Under the pieces are notes generated by a model. It ran no database searches. It had not been told where the DNA came from and worked only from the letters and a program-made list of their open reading frames with translations. Shown one piece after another: positions 29,583 through 39,525 of a stretch of 64,000 nucleotides of DNA (the first letter of the stretch is position 1; every line of letters begins with the position of its first letter). Origin of the DNA: Xanthomonas sacchari (GTDB taxonomy: Bacteria; Pseudomonadota; Gammaproteobacteria; Xanthomonadales; Xanthomonadaceae); the NCBI RefSeq assembly GCF_024266585.1, contig NZ_CP100647.1, positions 973,001 to 1,037,000 on the forward strand, in the 5' to 3' direction. The position numbers were made by a program, and so were the translations under genes.

Positions 29583-30707
29583 TCAGCGCGCCGCGCGCAG
29601 CAGCGCGTCCACGTCCAGCGCGTGGCCGGCCCGGGCCGCCTTGGTGCGCAGGTAGCCTTCGTTCTCGGCGGTGATCGTGCCGGTGACCGGGATCCGCTCG
29701 GTCACCTCGATGCCGGCCGCGCGCAGGCGCTCGGCCTTGTTCGGGTTGTTGGTGAGCAGGCGCACGCGGCGGATGCCGAGCCCGCGCAGCATCGCCACGG
29801 CGCTGCCGTAGCGGCGTTCGTCGGCGCCGAAGCCCAGTTGCGCGTCGGCGTCGATGGTGTCCAGGCCGTCGTGCTGGTAGCCGTAGGCGCGCATCTTGGT
29901 GGCGATGCCGGTGCCGCGGCCTTCCTGGTCCAGGTACAGCAGCACGCCACCGCCCAATGCCTTGAGCTTGGCCAGGCCATGCCGCAACTGGTCGCCGCAG
30001 TCGCACTTGAGCGAGCCGAACAGGTCGCCGGTGAGGCAGGAGGAATGCACGCGCACCGGTACCGGTGCGCCGAGGTCGGGCTGGCCGATCACGATCGCGA
30101 CCTGGTCGCGCTGGGCCACGCCGCCGCGGAACACCACGAACTCGCCCGGCCCCAGGTCGCGCAGCGGCACCTGGGTGCGGGTGACCAGGGTGTAGCTGTC
30201 GGAGGCGGCGAGGGCGCAGCCGTGCTCCAGGTCGTCCAACTGCAGCGCCTGGCAACCCTGGAAGGCGCTGCTGTCCGCGCCCAGCTCGGCGGCGACCATC
30301 GCCGGCAGCAGCAGGCCCAGGCGGGCGATCTCGGCGGCGCCGGCATCGAGCGCGTCGCCGGGCTGCCAGTGCGCCGGTACCGGGCCGTCGCGCAGGTAGG
30401 CCAGCGCCGCCAGCGCGTCGTAGGACTGCCCGGCCAGGGCGATACGTGCGCCCTGCGGCGCCTCCAGGCCCAGCACCTGCGCGCGCGCCGGGGTCACGAA
30501 CAGGTAGTGCCGCTGCCCGGTGGCCTGGGCGAAGCTGCGATAGGACGGCTCGGTGCTGCTGTCCAGCGCCATGACCGCGCGGACGTGGCCGGCGCGATCC
30601 TCGAGCAGCACCGGACGCCCGGCACGCAACTCCGATGCCGCGCGTTCGCTGCGGATCGCGGCAGGATCGCCGAAGGCGTGCGCGGAAGGGGCGGTGGGGC
30701 TGGTCAT
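29583..30707 (-). CDS. ribA: GTP cyclohydrolase II (RibA) with a long N-terminal domain
   Basis: 374 residues. The C-terminal ~200 residues are GTP cyclohydrolase II: HSSCLTGDLFGSLKCDCGDQ gives the three zinc Cys, LYLDQEGRGTGI the active-site region, and LLTNNPNKAERL the end of the domain. The first ~165 residues (RSERAASELRAGRPVLLED, HYLFVTPARAQVLGL) resemble the RibB (DHBP synthase) fold in degraded form and lack its acidic catalytic cluster, so this is not a bifunctional RibBA. The protein starts riboflavin synthesis from GTP. The canonical HSECLTGD is HSSCLTGD here. Confidence 0.9.
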   Translation of the reverse strand: MTSPTAPSAHAFGDPAAIRSERAASELRAGRPVLLEDRAGHVRAVMALDSSTEPSYRSFAQATGQRHYLFVTPARAQVLGLEAPQGARIALAGQSYDALAALAYLRDGPVPAHWQPGDALDAGAAEIARLGLLLPAMVAAELGADSSAFQGCQALQLDDLEHGCALAASDSYTLVTRTQVPLRDLGPGEFVVFRGGVAQRDQVAIVIGQPDLGAPVPVRVHSSCLTGDLFGSLKCDCGDQLRHGLAKLKALGGGVLLYLDQEGRGTGIATKMRAYGYQHDGLDTIDADAQLGFGADERRYGSAVAMLRGLGIRRVRLLTNNPNKAERLRAAGIEVTERIPVTGTITAENEGYLRTKAARAGHALDVDALLRAAR

Positions 30708-30997
30708 GCACGACTCCAGATGGGGGATCGGCGGCGCCGCTTCAAGGCTGCCGCGTCCGGTCGCGGCGGCACCGGCGCGGCGCCGGCAGGCGCGTTCGGC
30801 GCCCGGGCGCCATTGTCGCGCGCTTTGCCCGCCCCGCCAGCCTGCAGGCGATGGAACGCACTGTGCCCGGTCGCAGTGCGCCGCCGATGCAACCGGATGC
30901 GACGGCGGCGGCAGCGCTAGCGGCACGCGCGGGCGTGCACGCGCCGCCGGTTGCTTGCTACTGTGCCGCATCGCGTCCCCTCCGGCCCCCGCCCCGC

Positions 30998-31519
30998 ATG
31001 CAGCTCGTCGATTGCACCGAACCGCGCCACGCCATGGCGATCCTGGAGATCTTCAACGACGCCATCGTCCATTCCACCGCCCTGTACGACTACCGGCCGC
31101 GCCCGCCGGAGAGCATGGCGGCCTGGTTCGCGACCAAACGGGCGGGTGACTTCCCGGTGCTGGGGCTGGAGGACGCCGACGGCACCCTGCTCGGCTTCGC
31201 CAGCTACGGCACCTTCCGCGCCTGGCCGGCGTTCAAGTACAGCGTCGAGCACTCGGTCTACGTGCACCGCGACCATCGCGGCCGCGGCGCGGGCCGGCGC
31301 CTGCTGCAGGCGCTGATCGACACCGCGCAAGCGCGCGGCGTGCACGTGCTGGTCGGCGGCATCGACGCCAGCAATGCCGGCAGCATCGCCCTGCACGAGC
31401 AGCTCGGCTTCGTGCATGCCGGCACCGTGCGCGAGGCCGGCTTCAAGTTCGGGCGCTGGCTGGACCTGGCGTTCTACCAGCGCATCCTCGCCGGCCCGGC
31501 GCAGCCGCACGACGATTAG
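30998..31519 (+). CDS. GNAT N-acetyltransferase, phosphinothricin-acetyltransferase-like
   Basis: 173 residues from the ATG at 30998. The acetyl-CoA motif A is intact: HSVYVHRDHRGRGAGRRLLQ, followed by GIDASNAGSIALHEQLGF and the C-terminal VREAGFKFGRWLDLAFYQR, all characteristic of the Pat/Bar group of GNATs. It probably acetylates a small amine such as methionine sulfoximine or phosphinothricin-like compounds. It is divergent from ribA and convergent with lpxL, apparently a single-gene unit. Confidence 0.85.
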   Translation: MQLVDCTEPRHAMAILEIFNDAIVHSTALYDYRPRPPESMAAWFATKRAGDFPVLGLEDADGTLLGFASYGTFRAWPAFKYSVEHSVYVHRDHRGRGAGRRLLQALIDTAQARGVHVLVGGIDASNAGSIALHEQLGFVHAGTVREAGFKFGRWLDLAFYQRILAGPAQPHDD

Positions 31520-31543
31520 CGCGGGGCTGTCCGGGCGAGCGCC

Positions 31544-32458
31544 CTAGTGCGGGTGGCGCTCGGTGGCGTAGGGATTGGGCTCGGCCGGGTCCGGGCGCAG
31601 GGTGTAGCGCTTGTAGGTCCACTGGTACTGCGCCGGGTCGCGCCGCGCTACCCGCTCCACGCCCTCGTTGAGCGCGGTGGCCGCGCGCAGCGGGTCCGCA
31701 TCGGCGATCGCCGGCGGCGCCGGCTGCACGTGCAGGGCGAACTCCAGGTCGTTGCCGACGCGCTCGCACCAGGCGAACAGCACGGTCGCGCCGGTGCGCT
31801 CGGCCAGGCGGTTGACCAGGGTCATGGTCAGCGCCGGCACGCCGAAGAACGGCGCGAACACGCCGTCGCCGGCCTTGGGCTGCTGGTCGGGCAGGATGCC
31901 GACCGCGCCGCCGTCCTTGAGCGTCTTGAACAGCTGCCGCACCGCCGGCCCCTCGGCGCGCACCTGGCGCACCCGCTCGCCGCTGCGCACCCGTTGCAGG
32001 AAGGCGTCGCCGACCGCCGAGTCCGGCGCGCGGTAGACGATGGCGATGTCCCCGCGCGAGGCCAGCCACTGGTTGAGCAACTCCCAGTTGCCGAAATGCG
32101 GCGCGGCCACGATCACCCCGCGGCCGGCGGCCAGCGCCGCGTCGTACAGGTCCTGGCCGTGGCGCAGGCGCAGCCGCGCCAGGTTCCGTTCCGGCGGCCG
32201 GGTCCACAGCAGCAGGGTCTCGAAGGCCTGCCGCGCGGTCGAGCGCAGCACATCGCGCTGCAGGGCGATGCGCTCGCTGGGCAGCAGCTCCGGATAGGCC
32301 AGCTCCAGGTTGCGCCGGACCACCCGGCTCTCGCGCGCGTCCAGGCGCAGCCACAGCCCGGCCAGGGCGTCGGCCAGGCGGCGCAGCCACGGCCACGGCA
32401 GGCGCGCCACGGCGGCGGCGCAGCGGTACAGCAGGGAAGCGAGCGTCGCAGGTTTCAT
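31544..32458 (-). CDS. lpxL: Lipid A acyltransferase, LpxL/LpxM family
   Basis: 304 residues. The catalytic HX4E/D signature is APHFGNWELLNQ; other family blocks are SERIALQRDVLRSTARQAFE, AIVYRAPDSAVGD, VGILPDQQP and FFGVPALTMTLVNRLAERTG. A hydrophobic N-terminus anchors it to the inner membrane. It adds a secondary acyl chain to Kdo2-lipid IVA. Which of LpxL/LpxM it corresponds to cannot be told. It is divergent from dtd; the 180-bp gap contains the G-quadruplex motif at 32601-32633. Confidence 0.88.
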   Translation of the reverse strand: MKPATLASLLYRCAAAVARLPWPWLRRLADALAGLWLRLDARESRVVRRNLELAYPELLPSERIALQRDVLRSTARQAFETLLLWTRPPERNLARLRLRHGQDLYDAALAAGRGVIVAAPHFGNWELLNQWLASRGDIAIVYRAPDSAVGDAFLQRVRSGERVRQVRAEGPAVRQLFKTLKDGGAVGILPDQQPKAGDGVFAPFFGVPALTMTLVNRLAERTGATVLFAWCERVGNDLEFALHVQPAPPAIADADPLRAATALNEGVERVARRDPAQYQWTYKRYTLRPDPAEPNPYATERHPH

Positions 32459-32600
32459 CGGCCCAGTTTATCCGCTCGGCGCGTCGGCCCCGCCCGACGG
32501 GCATCGCGGATCCCGTCAGCGGCATGCGATCCGGCTTCCCCAATCCAAGCGGTTCGGCGATGATCCTGCATGATCGCAGCCGTTCGCCAAGCGCGGGCGA

Positions 32601-32633
32601 TCCCCAATCCCCAATCCCCAATCCCCAATCCCC
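32601..32633 (-). repeat. Heptamer tandem repeat, G-quadruplex motif on the minus strand
   Basis: Four perfect TCCCCAA heptamers (32601-32628) plus TCCCC (32629-32633). On the minus strand this is five GGGG runs separated by three-base ATT loops, an ideal intramolecular quadruplex pattern. It ends five bases before the dtd ATG, exactly where a ribosome-binding site would be expected; no purine-rich site is seen there. Confidence 0.85.
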
Positions 32634-32638
32634 GCCCT

Positions 32639-33079
32639 ATGCTCTCGCTGATCCAACGCGTCACCCAGGCCTCGGTCAGCGTCGACGGCGAGGTCGTGGG
32701 CCGGATCGGCCCCGGCCTGCTGGCGCTGGTGGCGGTGGAGCCGGGCGACGACGAGGCCAAGCTGCGGCGCATGGCCGAGCGCCTGCTCGGCTACCGGGTG
32801 TTTTCGGACGACAACGGACGCATGAATCGCTCGCTGCGCGACACCGGCGGCGGCCTGCTGCTGGTCAGCCAGTTCACCCTGGCCGCCGATACCTGTTCGG
32901 GCATGCGGCCCAGCTTCACCACCGCCGCACCGCCGGCCGAGGCTGAACGCGGCTTCAACCGATTGCTGGAGCTGTGCCGTGCGCAGCACCCGCCGGGGGT
33001 GGAAAGCGGCCGCTTCGGTGCCCATATGGTCGTCAGCCTGGTCAACGACGGCCCGGTCACGTTTCTGCTCCGGCCGTAG
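32639..33079 (+). CDS. dtd: D-aminoacyl-tRNA deacylase
   Basis: 146 residues, the exact family length, from the ATG at 32639 (MLSLIQRVTQASVSVDGEVV). LLVSQFTLAAD and the C-terminal MVVSLVNDGPVTFLL (the cross-subunit Gly-Pro motif) are present. It hydrolyses D-aminoacyl-tRNAs in the cytoplasm. No Shine-Dalgarno sequence precedes the start; the heptamer repeat stands there instead, so translation could be leaderless or structure-dependent. It is followed by rpoD. Confidence 0.94.
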   Translation: MLSLIQRVTQASVSVDGEVVGRIGPGLLALVAVEPGDDEAKLRRMAERLLGYRVFSDDNGRMNRSLRDTGGGLLLVSQFTLAADTCSGMRPSFTTAAPPAEAERGFNRLLELCRAQHPPGVESGRFGAHMVVSLVNDGPVTFLLRP

Positions 33080-33140
33080 ACGCCGGCGCGTTCCTGGCGG
33101 AGCCGTTCAGGCTCCTCGTCCGGCAAGCGGCGGTCCGGGC

Positions 33141-33149
33141 TGTTATAAT
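33141..33149 (+). promoter_or_regulatory. Extended -10 promoter for rpoD
   Basis: TGTTATAAT at 33141-33149 is a perfect extended -10 (TGnTATAAT). A good -35 is not visible 17 bp upstream, as expected for the extended -10 class. It lies 45 bp before the rpoD ATG. Confidence 0.7.
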
Positions 33150-33193
33150 GCTAGGTTCACTCATTCACCTACCTGCCGGTGGCGCGAGCACTC

Positions 33194-35050
<1,857 letters not shown>

Positions 35051-35073
35051 GCGCGCGCGGTTCGCGGTCACGG

Positions 35074-35102
35074 AAAAGCCCCGCCAGGTGCGGGGCTTTT
35101 TT
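35074..35102 (+). terminator. Rho-independent terminator of rpoD
   Basis: AAAAGCCCCGC (35074-35084) pairs perfectly with GCGGGGCTTTT (35090-35100) over the loop CAGGT, and the T tract runs to 35102. It lies 24 bp after the rpoD stop. Confidence 0.95.
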
Positions 35103-35129
35103 GTGGGTGCTGGGGTGTGCGCGAGATCC

Positions 35130-35151
35130 GTGGGAGCCGCTTCAGTCGCGA
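35130..35151 (+). repeat. Single REP-type half element
   Basis: GTGGGAGCCGCTTCAGTCGC at 35130 matches one arm of the REP families seen at 8037, 56806 and 63137, here without a partner arm. It sits in the convergent gap between rpoD and the kinase gene. Confidence 0.6.
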
Positions 35152-35249
35152 TGGCGGTGTGATCGCCGATAGCGACGGTCGGCCTGCGCGCCGTCATTGC
35201 GTCGTGACGTGCAGGCAGGGGCACGGCAGCCTGGCGTTGCCGGCCCGCC

Positions 35250-38096
35250 TCAGCCCGCCGCGGCGAGTTTCCGCTTCACCGCGACCAGGGTGTTGTCGCG
35301 GGGGCCGTAGATGCGCGATCCCAGCGCTAGCGCGCGCTGCCAGTAGCGCCGGGCCTGGCCTGTGCGGCCGCCGCGCTGGGCGATGTCGCCGAGCCCGTCC
35401 AGCGCGCCGAAGGCGTTCATCGTGCGCATGTACGACGCTTGTGCCGGATCGCCCATGCCGTCGACCAGCGCCTGGAACACGCGCTCGGCGTCGCCGTCGC
35501 GGTTGAGCTGAACGTACAACAGGCCGAGCGAATACTGGGTCTGCGACAGATAGCTGTGCTGGCGGCCCAGATAGGTCACGATTTCATGATCGGCCAGCAA
35601 CAGTTGCTGCTCGGCCTCCTGCGGATGCTCGCTGATCACCAGGCCGAACGCGTAGGTGAGGCGGATGGCCGGCATCGGCAGGCGTTGCCGCGTGCCTTCG
35701 GCGATGACCTCCCGGAACAGGGCCAATGCCTCGTCGTCGTACGCCTTGCGCTGCTCAGGCACGTACTGCCCGAAGTAGATCAACTCGCCGGCCAGATTGC
35801 TCTTGGCCTTGAGCGTGAGTTCGTGGTGCGGGCCGTGCGCCCGGAGGTGGATGCGCAGGGCCTCGCGCGCCTGGCCGATGGCGCCGGCCAGGTCGCCGGT
35901 GCCGGTCCGTGCGTAGGAGGAAAATCGCAATGCCTCGGCCATGTCGGGATGGTCGTCGCCGACGCTGGCATGGAAGATGGCGCGCGCCTTGTCGGTGTAG
36001 ACCAGCGCTTGCTTGAGATCGGACAGATAGATCAGCGATTCGGCGTAGGACACCAGCGCGCGCGCGGTCTGCGGATGCTTCTCGCCATACATGCGCCGCC
36101 GGCTGGCCAGCAGCGTGACGGCCAGGGCATGCGCTTCGCTGGGCCGGTCCAGCAGGCCGAGCGTGCGCACCAGGAAGTGCCGTGCATCGTCGGCGGTGGC
36201 CGGAGCCAGCGGCTGGCTCAGGGCGATGGCGTGCTGCAGATCCTGCTCTGCCTCCGCCATCCGGTACTTCTGCAGACGCCAGTAACCGCGCAGGGTCAGC
36301 AAATCGGCGCGCAACACGGTGTTGTCGGCGCCGCCGTTCGGCAACTGCGCCAGCGCCTGCTCGAGCAAGGCAGTGGCCTGGTCCTGGTCGGCCTGGCCCC
36401 AGCGCGCGCGGGCGCGCGCGGCGATCAGCGTGGCGCGCAGGCGCAAGCGCTCGGCATCCTGCTCGACGGTGTCGTCGACCTGCTGCAGGCCGTGCAGCGC
36501 GGTCTGTTCGGCGCGCGCGTAATCGGCCTGCTGGTTCTGCAGGCTGGCCAGGATCGCGGCGATGCGCGCATCGTCCGGCCGCAGCGCGACCGCTTCGGCG
36601 GCCAGCCTCGCCGCATGCGCCGTGTTGCCGATGACGTCGTAGCTGCGCGCCAGCGCGGCCAGGCCGAGCGCGCGGCTGGTGGGGGTGTGCGGAAATGCCG
36701 GATCGCGCAGGCGCCCTTCGGTCTCGGCGAGCAGGCGTTGCGGGGTCAGCGGCGTTTCGCCGAGACCGGACAGCGTGGTGCTGCCGAGCGTGCGTTCGAA
36801 CAGGCGGTCCAGGGCGGCGACCGAGCGCAGTTCCTGGCGTGCGCGCTGCAACTGCAGGGCCGCCATGCCGCCGCCGATCAAGAGCGCCGCCACGGCGATG
36901 CTGCACAGGGTCGCCGCCAGCGCATTCCTGCGCAGGAACAGCCGGATGCGGTGTGGACGGCTGGTGGGCGCGGCTGTCACCGGGCGATGTGCCAGCCAGC
37001 GTTGCAGGTCCGCCTGCAGGTCTTCGACGCTGGGATAGCGTTGTTCGGGCGCGATCGCCACGCAACGCAAGGCGATCCCGTCGAGATCGGCACCGATCGC
37101 CGCGGCGAGCGCGCGCGGATGGGACAGGCCGCGGGCCTGTGCGCTGGCCGCATCGGTGCCGGCGGCCAAGGCGCTGGGACGGCGTGGCTGCGGTGCTGCG
37201 GCCAGCGCCGCGCCCCCCAGCGGCGCCGGCGGCAGCGGACCGCTGCCGCACAGCAGTCGGTACAGCACGACGCCCAGCGCGTAGATATCCAGCGTGCGGG
37301 CTGGCCGCGCATCGCGCAGCGCTTCCGGAGCGGCGTAGCCGTGGCTGATGGCGATGAGCTTGCGGTCCGATTGCAGGCGGCGCGCCAGACCGAAATCGAG
37401 CAGGCGCGGACGCCCGTCCTCGGCGACCAGCAGGTTCGATGGCTTGATGTCCTGGTGCACGATGCCCAGGCGGTGCGCATACGCGACGGCATCGCACACC
37501 TGCAACAGCAGGCGTACTCGCTCGCGTGGGGACAGCCGGTGCGCATCGCACCACTGGTCGATCGGTTGCCCGTCGACCTTCTGCATGGCGAACCAGGGAT
37601 GGCCGTCGCGGTCGATGCCGCCATCGAGCAAGGCCGCGATGCCGGGATGGTCCAGTTGCGCCACCGTGTCGCGCTCGTGGCGCAAGGCATCGGCCACCGC
37701 CGGCGAGACCGCGGCGATGCGCAGGCATTTCAGGGCGACGGTCTGCGTGTAATGACCATCGCTGCGTCTCGCTTCGTAGACAGTGCCCATGCCGCCTTCG
37801 CCGAGCACCTGCACGATGCGCCACGGGCCGAGGTGCGTCTGCAGGCGTCGATCCGGCTCGATCTCGGCAGCAGCGCCGGCAAGCGCCGTCGGTAGCGGCA
37901 GGTCCAGCGGCGAACTGGCGGCGTCGGCGTCCAGCAAGCCGTCGAGCACGGCGGCCAGCGCCGGGTGCGCGGTCCGCAGGCGCTGCAGCGCCGTGGCGCG
38001 CCGTGTCGGCGGCAGCGCTACGAACGTGTCGAACAGCTTCAGTGCCTCGGCGTGCAGGTCATGCACCGGCGGAGGTTCCGGTCGCCGCGGGGCCAT
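35250..38096 (-). CDS. Transmembrane Ser/Thr protein kinase with C-terminal TPR region
   Basis: 948 residues. Kinase domain about 90-360: Gly loop GEGGMG (99-104), Lys123 in VALKCL, HQDIKPSN (214-) and DFG (234-236), then GYAAPEAL. The catalytic loop has HQD instead of HRD, so it is a non-RD kinase but otherwise complete. A membrane segment near 400-420 (LCSIAVAALLIGGGMAALQL) precedes a ~500-residue helical TPR-like region. ECF-linked kinases of this build are known to activate their partner sigma factor in xanthomonads and other bacteria. The start (38096, or GTG 38066) overlaps the end of the ECF gene, so the two are coupled. Confidence 0.88.
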   Translation of the reverse strand: MAPRRPEPPPVHDLHAEALKLFDTFVALPPTRRATALQRLRTAHPALAAVLDGLLDADAASSPLDLPLPTALAGAAAEIEPDRRLQTHLGPWRIVQVLGEGGMGTVYEARRSDGHYTQTVALKCLRIAAVSPAVADALRHERDTVAQLDHPGIAALLDGGIDRDGHPWFAMQKVDGQPIDQWCDAHRLSPRERVRLLLQVCDAVAYAHRLGIVHQDIKPSNLLVAEDGRPRLLDFGLARRLQSDRKLIAISHGYAAPEALRDARPARTLDIYALGVVLYRLLCGSGPLPPAPLGGAALAAAPQPRRPSALAAGTDAASAQARGLSHPRALAAAIGADLDGIALRCVAIAPEQRYPSVEDLQADLQRWLAHRPVTAAPTSRPHRIRLFLRRNALAATLCSIAVAALLIGGGMAALQLQRARQELRSVAALDRLFERTLGSTTLSGLGETPLTPQRLLAETEGRLRDPAFPHTPTSRALGLAALARSYDVIGNTAHAARLAAEAVALRPDDARIAAILASLQNQQADYARAEQTALHGLQQVDDTVEQDAERLRLRATLIAARARARWGQADQDQATALLEQALAQLPNGGADNTVLRADLLTLRGYWRLQKYRMAEAEQDLQHAIALSQPLAPATADDARHFLVRTLGLLDRPSEAHALAVTLLASRRRMYGEKHPQTARALVSYAESLIYLSDLKQALVYTDKARAIFHASVGDDHPDMAEALRFSSYARTGTGDLAGAIGQAREALRIHLRAHGPHHELTLKAKSNLAGELIYFGQYVPEQRKAYDDEALALFREVIAEGTRQRLPMPAIRLTYAFGLVISEHPQEAEQQLLLADHEIVTYLGRQHSYLSQTQYSLGLLYVQLNRDGDAERVFQALVDGMGDPAQASYMRTMNAFGALDGLGDIAQRGGRTGQARRYWQRALALGSRIYGPRDNTLVAVKRKLAAAG

Positions 38097-38670
38097 CCAG
38101 TTGGCAGGCCAGGAAGGCGCGGGCCTTGCGCCAGTCGCGCCGTACCGTGCGCACGTTGCGCTGCAGCAGATCGGCGACCTCGGTTTCGCTCAGGCCGCCG
38201 AAGTAACGCAACTCCACCACCTTGACCAGACGCGGGTCGAGCGCTTCCAGCGCTTCCAGCGCCTGCTGCAGCGCAAGCATGTACTCGGCGGACTGCGCCG
38301 CCTCGGCGGCATCGTGTTGCGCCTCGAGCGGGACCAGGACGACGCCTTGGCCGCGCTTGTCGGTCAGCTTGCGCCGCGCTTCGTCCACCAGCACGAAACG
38401 CATGGCGCGGGCCAGCAGCGCCAGCAGATGCGGTCGGGTCGCCGCGGCCACCTCGGCGTTGACCAGGCGCAGCCAGGTCTCGCTGACCAGCGAGGTCGGC
38501 GACATTCCCAGGTCGCGTTGCTGCCGCGCCTGCGACCGCGCGATGCGGCGCAGGTCCTGGTAGAGCAGCGTGTAGATCCGGTCCCAGGCGTGCGCCTGGC
38601 CTGCCTGGGCCGCGTGCAGGAGGTCGGTGATCGAGTCGTCCGGTGGCTCGTGAGCGGAACGCGCATGCAT
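38059..38670 (-). CDS. ECF-type RNA polymerase sigma factor linked to a Ser/Thr kinase
   Basis: 203 residues. Region 2 reads HAWDRIYTLLYQDLRRIARS with LVSETWLRLV and MRFVLVDEARRKLTDKRG; region 4 reads LEALDPRLVKVVELRYFGGL with LSETEVADLLQRNVRTVRRD. The LGMSPTSLVSETWLRL block and the adjacent kinase identify the TIGR02999-like (ECF43-type) group; members have no anti-sigma factor and depend on phosphorylation by the neighbouring kinase. It is the first gene of the leftward unit. A hairpin and two palindromes lie in its upstream region. Confidence 0.88.
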   Translation of the reverse strand: MHARSAHEPPDDSITDLLHAAQAGQAHAWDRIYTLLYQDLRRIARSQARQQRDLGMSPTSLVSETWLRLVNAEVAAATRPHLLALLARAMRFVLVDEARRKLTDKRGQGVVLVPLEAQHDAAEAAQSAEYMLALQQALEALEALDPRLVKVVELRYFGGLSETEVADLLQRNVRTVRRDWRKARAFLACQLDGPAATGTSAGA

Positions 38671-38706
38671 GTGTTGATGCCCCCTGAAGCCTGCACTTAA
38701 AGCAAC

Positions 38707-38741
38707 GTGAATTTATTCACACGATGCAATGTCCTCATTGT
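38707..38741. promoter_or_regulatory. Two adjacent palindromes in the AT-rich ECF upstream region
   Basis: GTGAATTTATTCAC at 38707-38720 is a perfect 6-bp-arm inverted repeat; CAATG-tcct-CATTG follows at 38728-38741. They lie 40-70 bp upstream of the ECF start, in a stretch much richer in A+T than its neighbours. They look like operator sites for a dimeric regulator. The LysR protein encoded at 43783 is a candidate; this is inference. Confidence 0.5.
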
Positions 38742-38768
38742 GACATCAAGCACGAATCCATTGAAAAG

Positions 38769-38804
38769 AGGCAACCGTATCCGACGCTGTGTCGGCGGTT
38801 GCCT
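38769..38804 (-). terminator. Strong stem-loop in the ECF leader, possible terminator or attenuator
   Basis: AGGCAACCG (38769-38777) pairs with CGGTTGCCT (38796-38804), and inside it CCGAC (38781-38785) pairs with GTCGG (38791-38795), with a TAT bulge. Read leftward it is followed by CTTTTC, a terminator-like tail. It stands 99 bp upstream of the ECF start, so it could end a short leader RNA or attenuate the ECF-kinase transcript. Confidence 0.5.
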
Positions 38805-38975
38805 GGAGGCATGGCAGTCGGCGAGGACGCGAATGGATGAAGCACATGTATGCGAGGACAGCGGCGGCGAACCCCTGCGGCACAGCATGTGTCCTGCTGT
38901 CCCGAGGCACGGCGGAGGTGGGCAAGCTGCGGTGCGAAATGGGGCCGTTGTTGCTCCGGATGGCGAGCGCGGCAC

Positions 38976-39455
38976 ATGAGTCGCTGTCCACCGTTGTCTA
39001 CCACTGCCACTGCCACTGCGTCGCCCGGCGACATGCGCGACTTGCGCGCGCAATGGGACTGTACGCGCCGTCTGGGAGACGAGGAGTGGACGCAGATCGC
39101 CGCCAGCCTGCCGGGCCGGCTCGGCAGCCGCGCGCGCAACGCGACCGAGACGCGGCGTTTCGTCGAGTCCGTGTTGTGGGTCGCCGCGACCGGCGCGCGC
39201 TGGACCTGCGTGCCGGCAGCGGCGTTCGGCCCCTGGCATGGCGTCTATGTGCGGTTCGCGCGCTGGGCACAGCGGGACGCGTGGCGACACGTGGTCGGCG
39301 CATTGCAGGATCCGGCGTTGCGTACGGCGCTTGCCGCACTGGTTGCCGCCTATCTCGACGAACGTTGCAGGCGCGAGGTGTTGCAGCGCCTGGAGGACGC
39401 GGCGCCGGCGCTGCAGGATCCGAGCGATCCGTTGCCGCGCCATGGCGTGGCCTGA
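38976..39455 (+). CDS. IS5-type transposase N-domain protein without a catalytic core
   Basis: 159 residues (a start at 39033 would remove 19). The middle part (RRFVESVLWVAATGARWTCV then FGPWHGVYVRFARWAQRDAW) matches the DUF4096/IS5-family N-terminal domain (W..GaxWrdlP..fGpW.tvy.Rf.rW). The DDE nuclease domain is absent: after it comes a leucine-rich helix (ALAALVAAYLDERCRREVLQ) and the stop. No terminal inverted repeats are seen around it. It is the first gene of the rightward operon, 70 bp before the coiled-coil gene. It is best read as a domesticated DNA-binding domain; a decayed transposon is the alternative. Confidence 0.65.
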   Translation: MSRCPPLSTTATATASPGDMRDLRAQWDCTRRLGDEEWTQIAASLPGRLGSRARNATETRRFVESVLWVAATGARWTCVPAAAFGPWHGVYVRFARWAQRDAWRHVVGALQDPALRTALAALVAAYLDERCRREVLQRLEDAAPALQDPSDPLPRHGVA

Positions 39456-39525
39456 GCGCGCTGTCGCGTTCGTCCTGCCCGCGCTCCGATGTCCCCCGCC
39501 ATTACCGCCATCCCGAGAGCCACCC

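Noticed and set aside
29583-30707. Bifunctional RibBA
   Set aside because: The N-terminal part lacks the acidic catalytic residues of DHBP synthase, so only the cyclohydrolase II activity is called.
35439-37895. Rightward 818-codon open frame opposite the Ser/Thr kinase gene
   Set aside because: The kinase motifs on the other strand are intact; this frame has no recognisable features.
38976-39455. Intact IS5-family insertion sequence
   Set aside because: No DDE domain, no terminal inverted repeats and no target-site duplication were seen around it.
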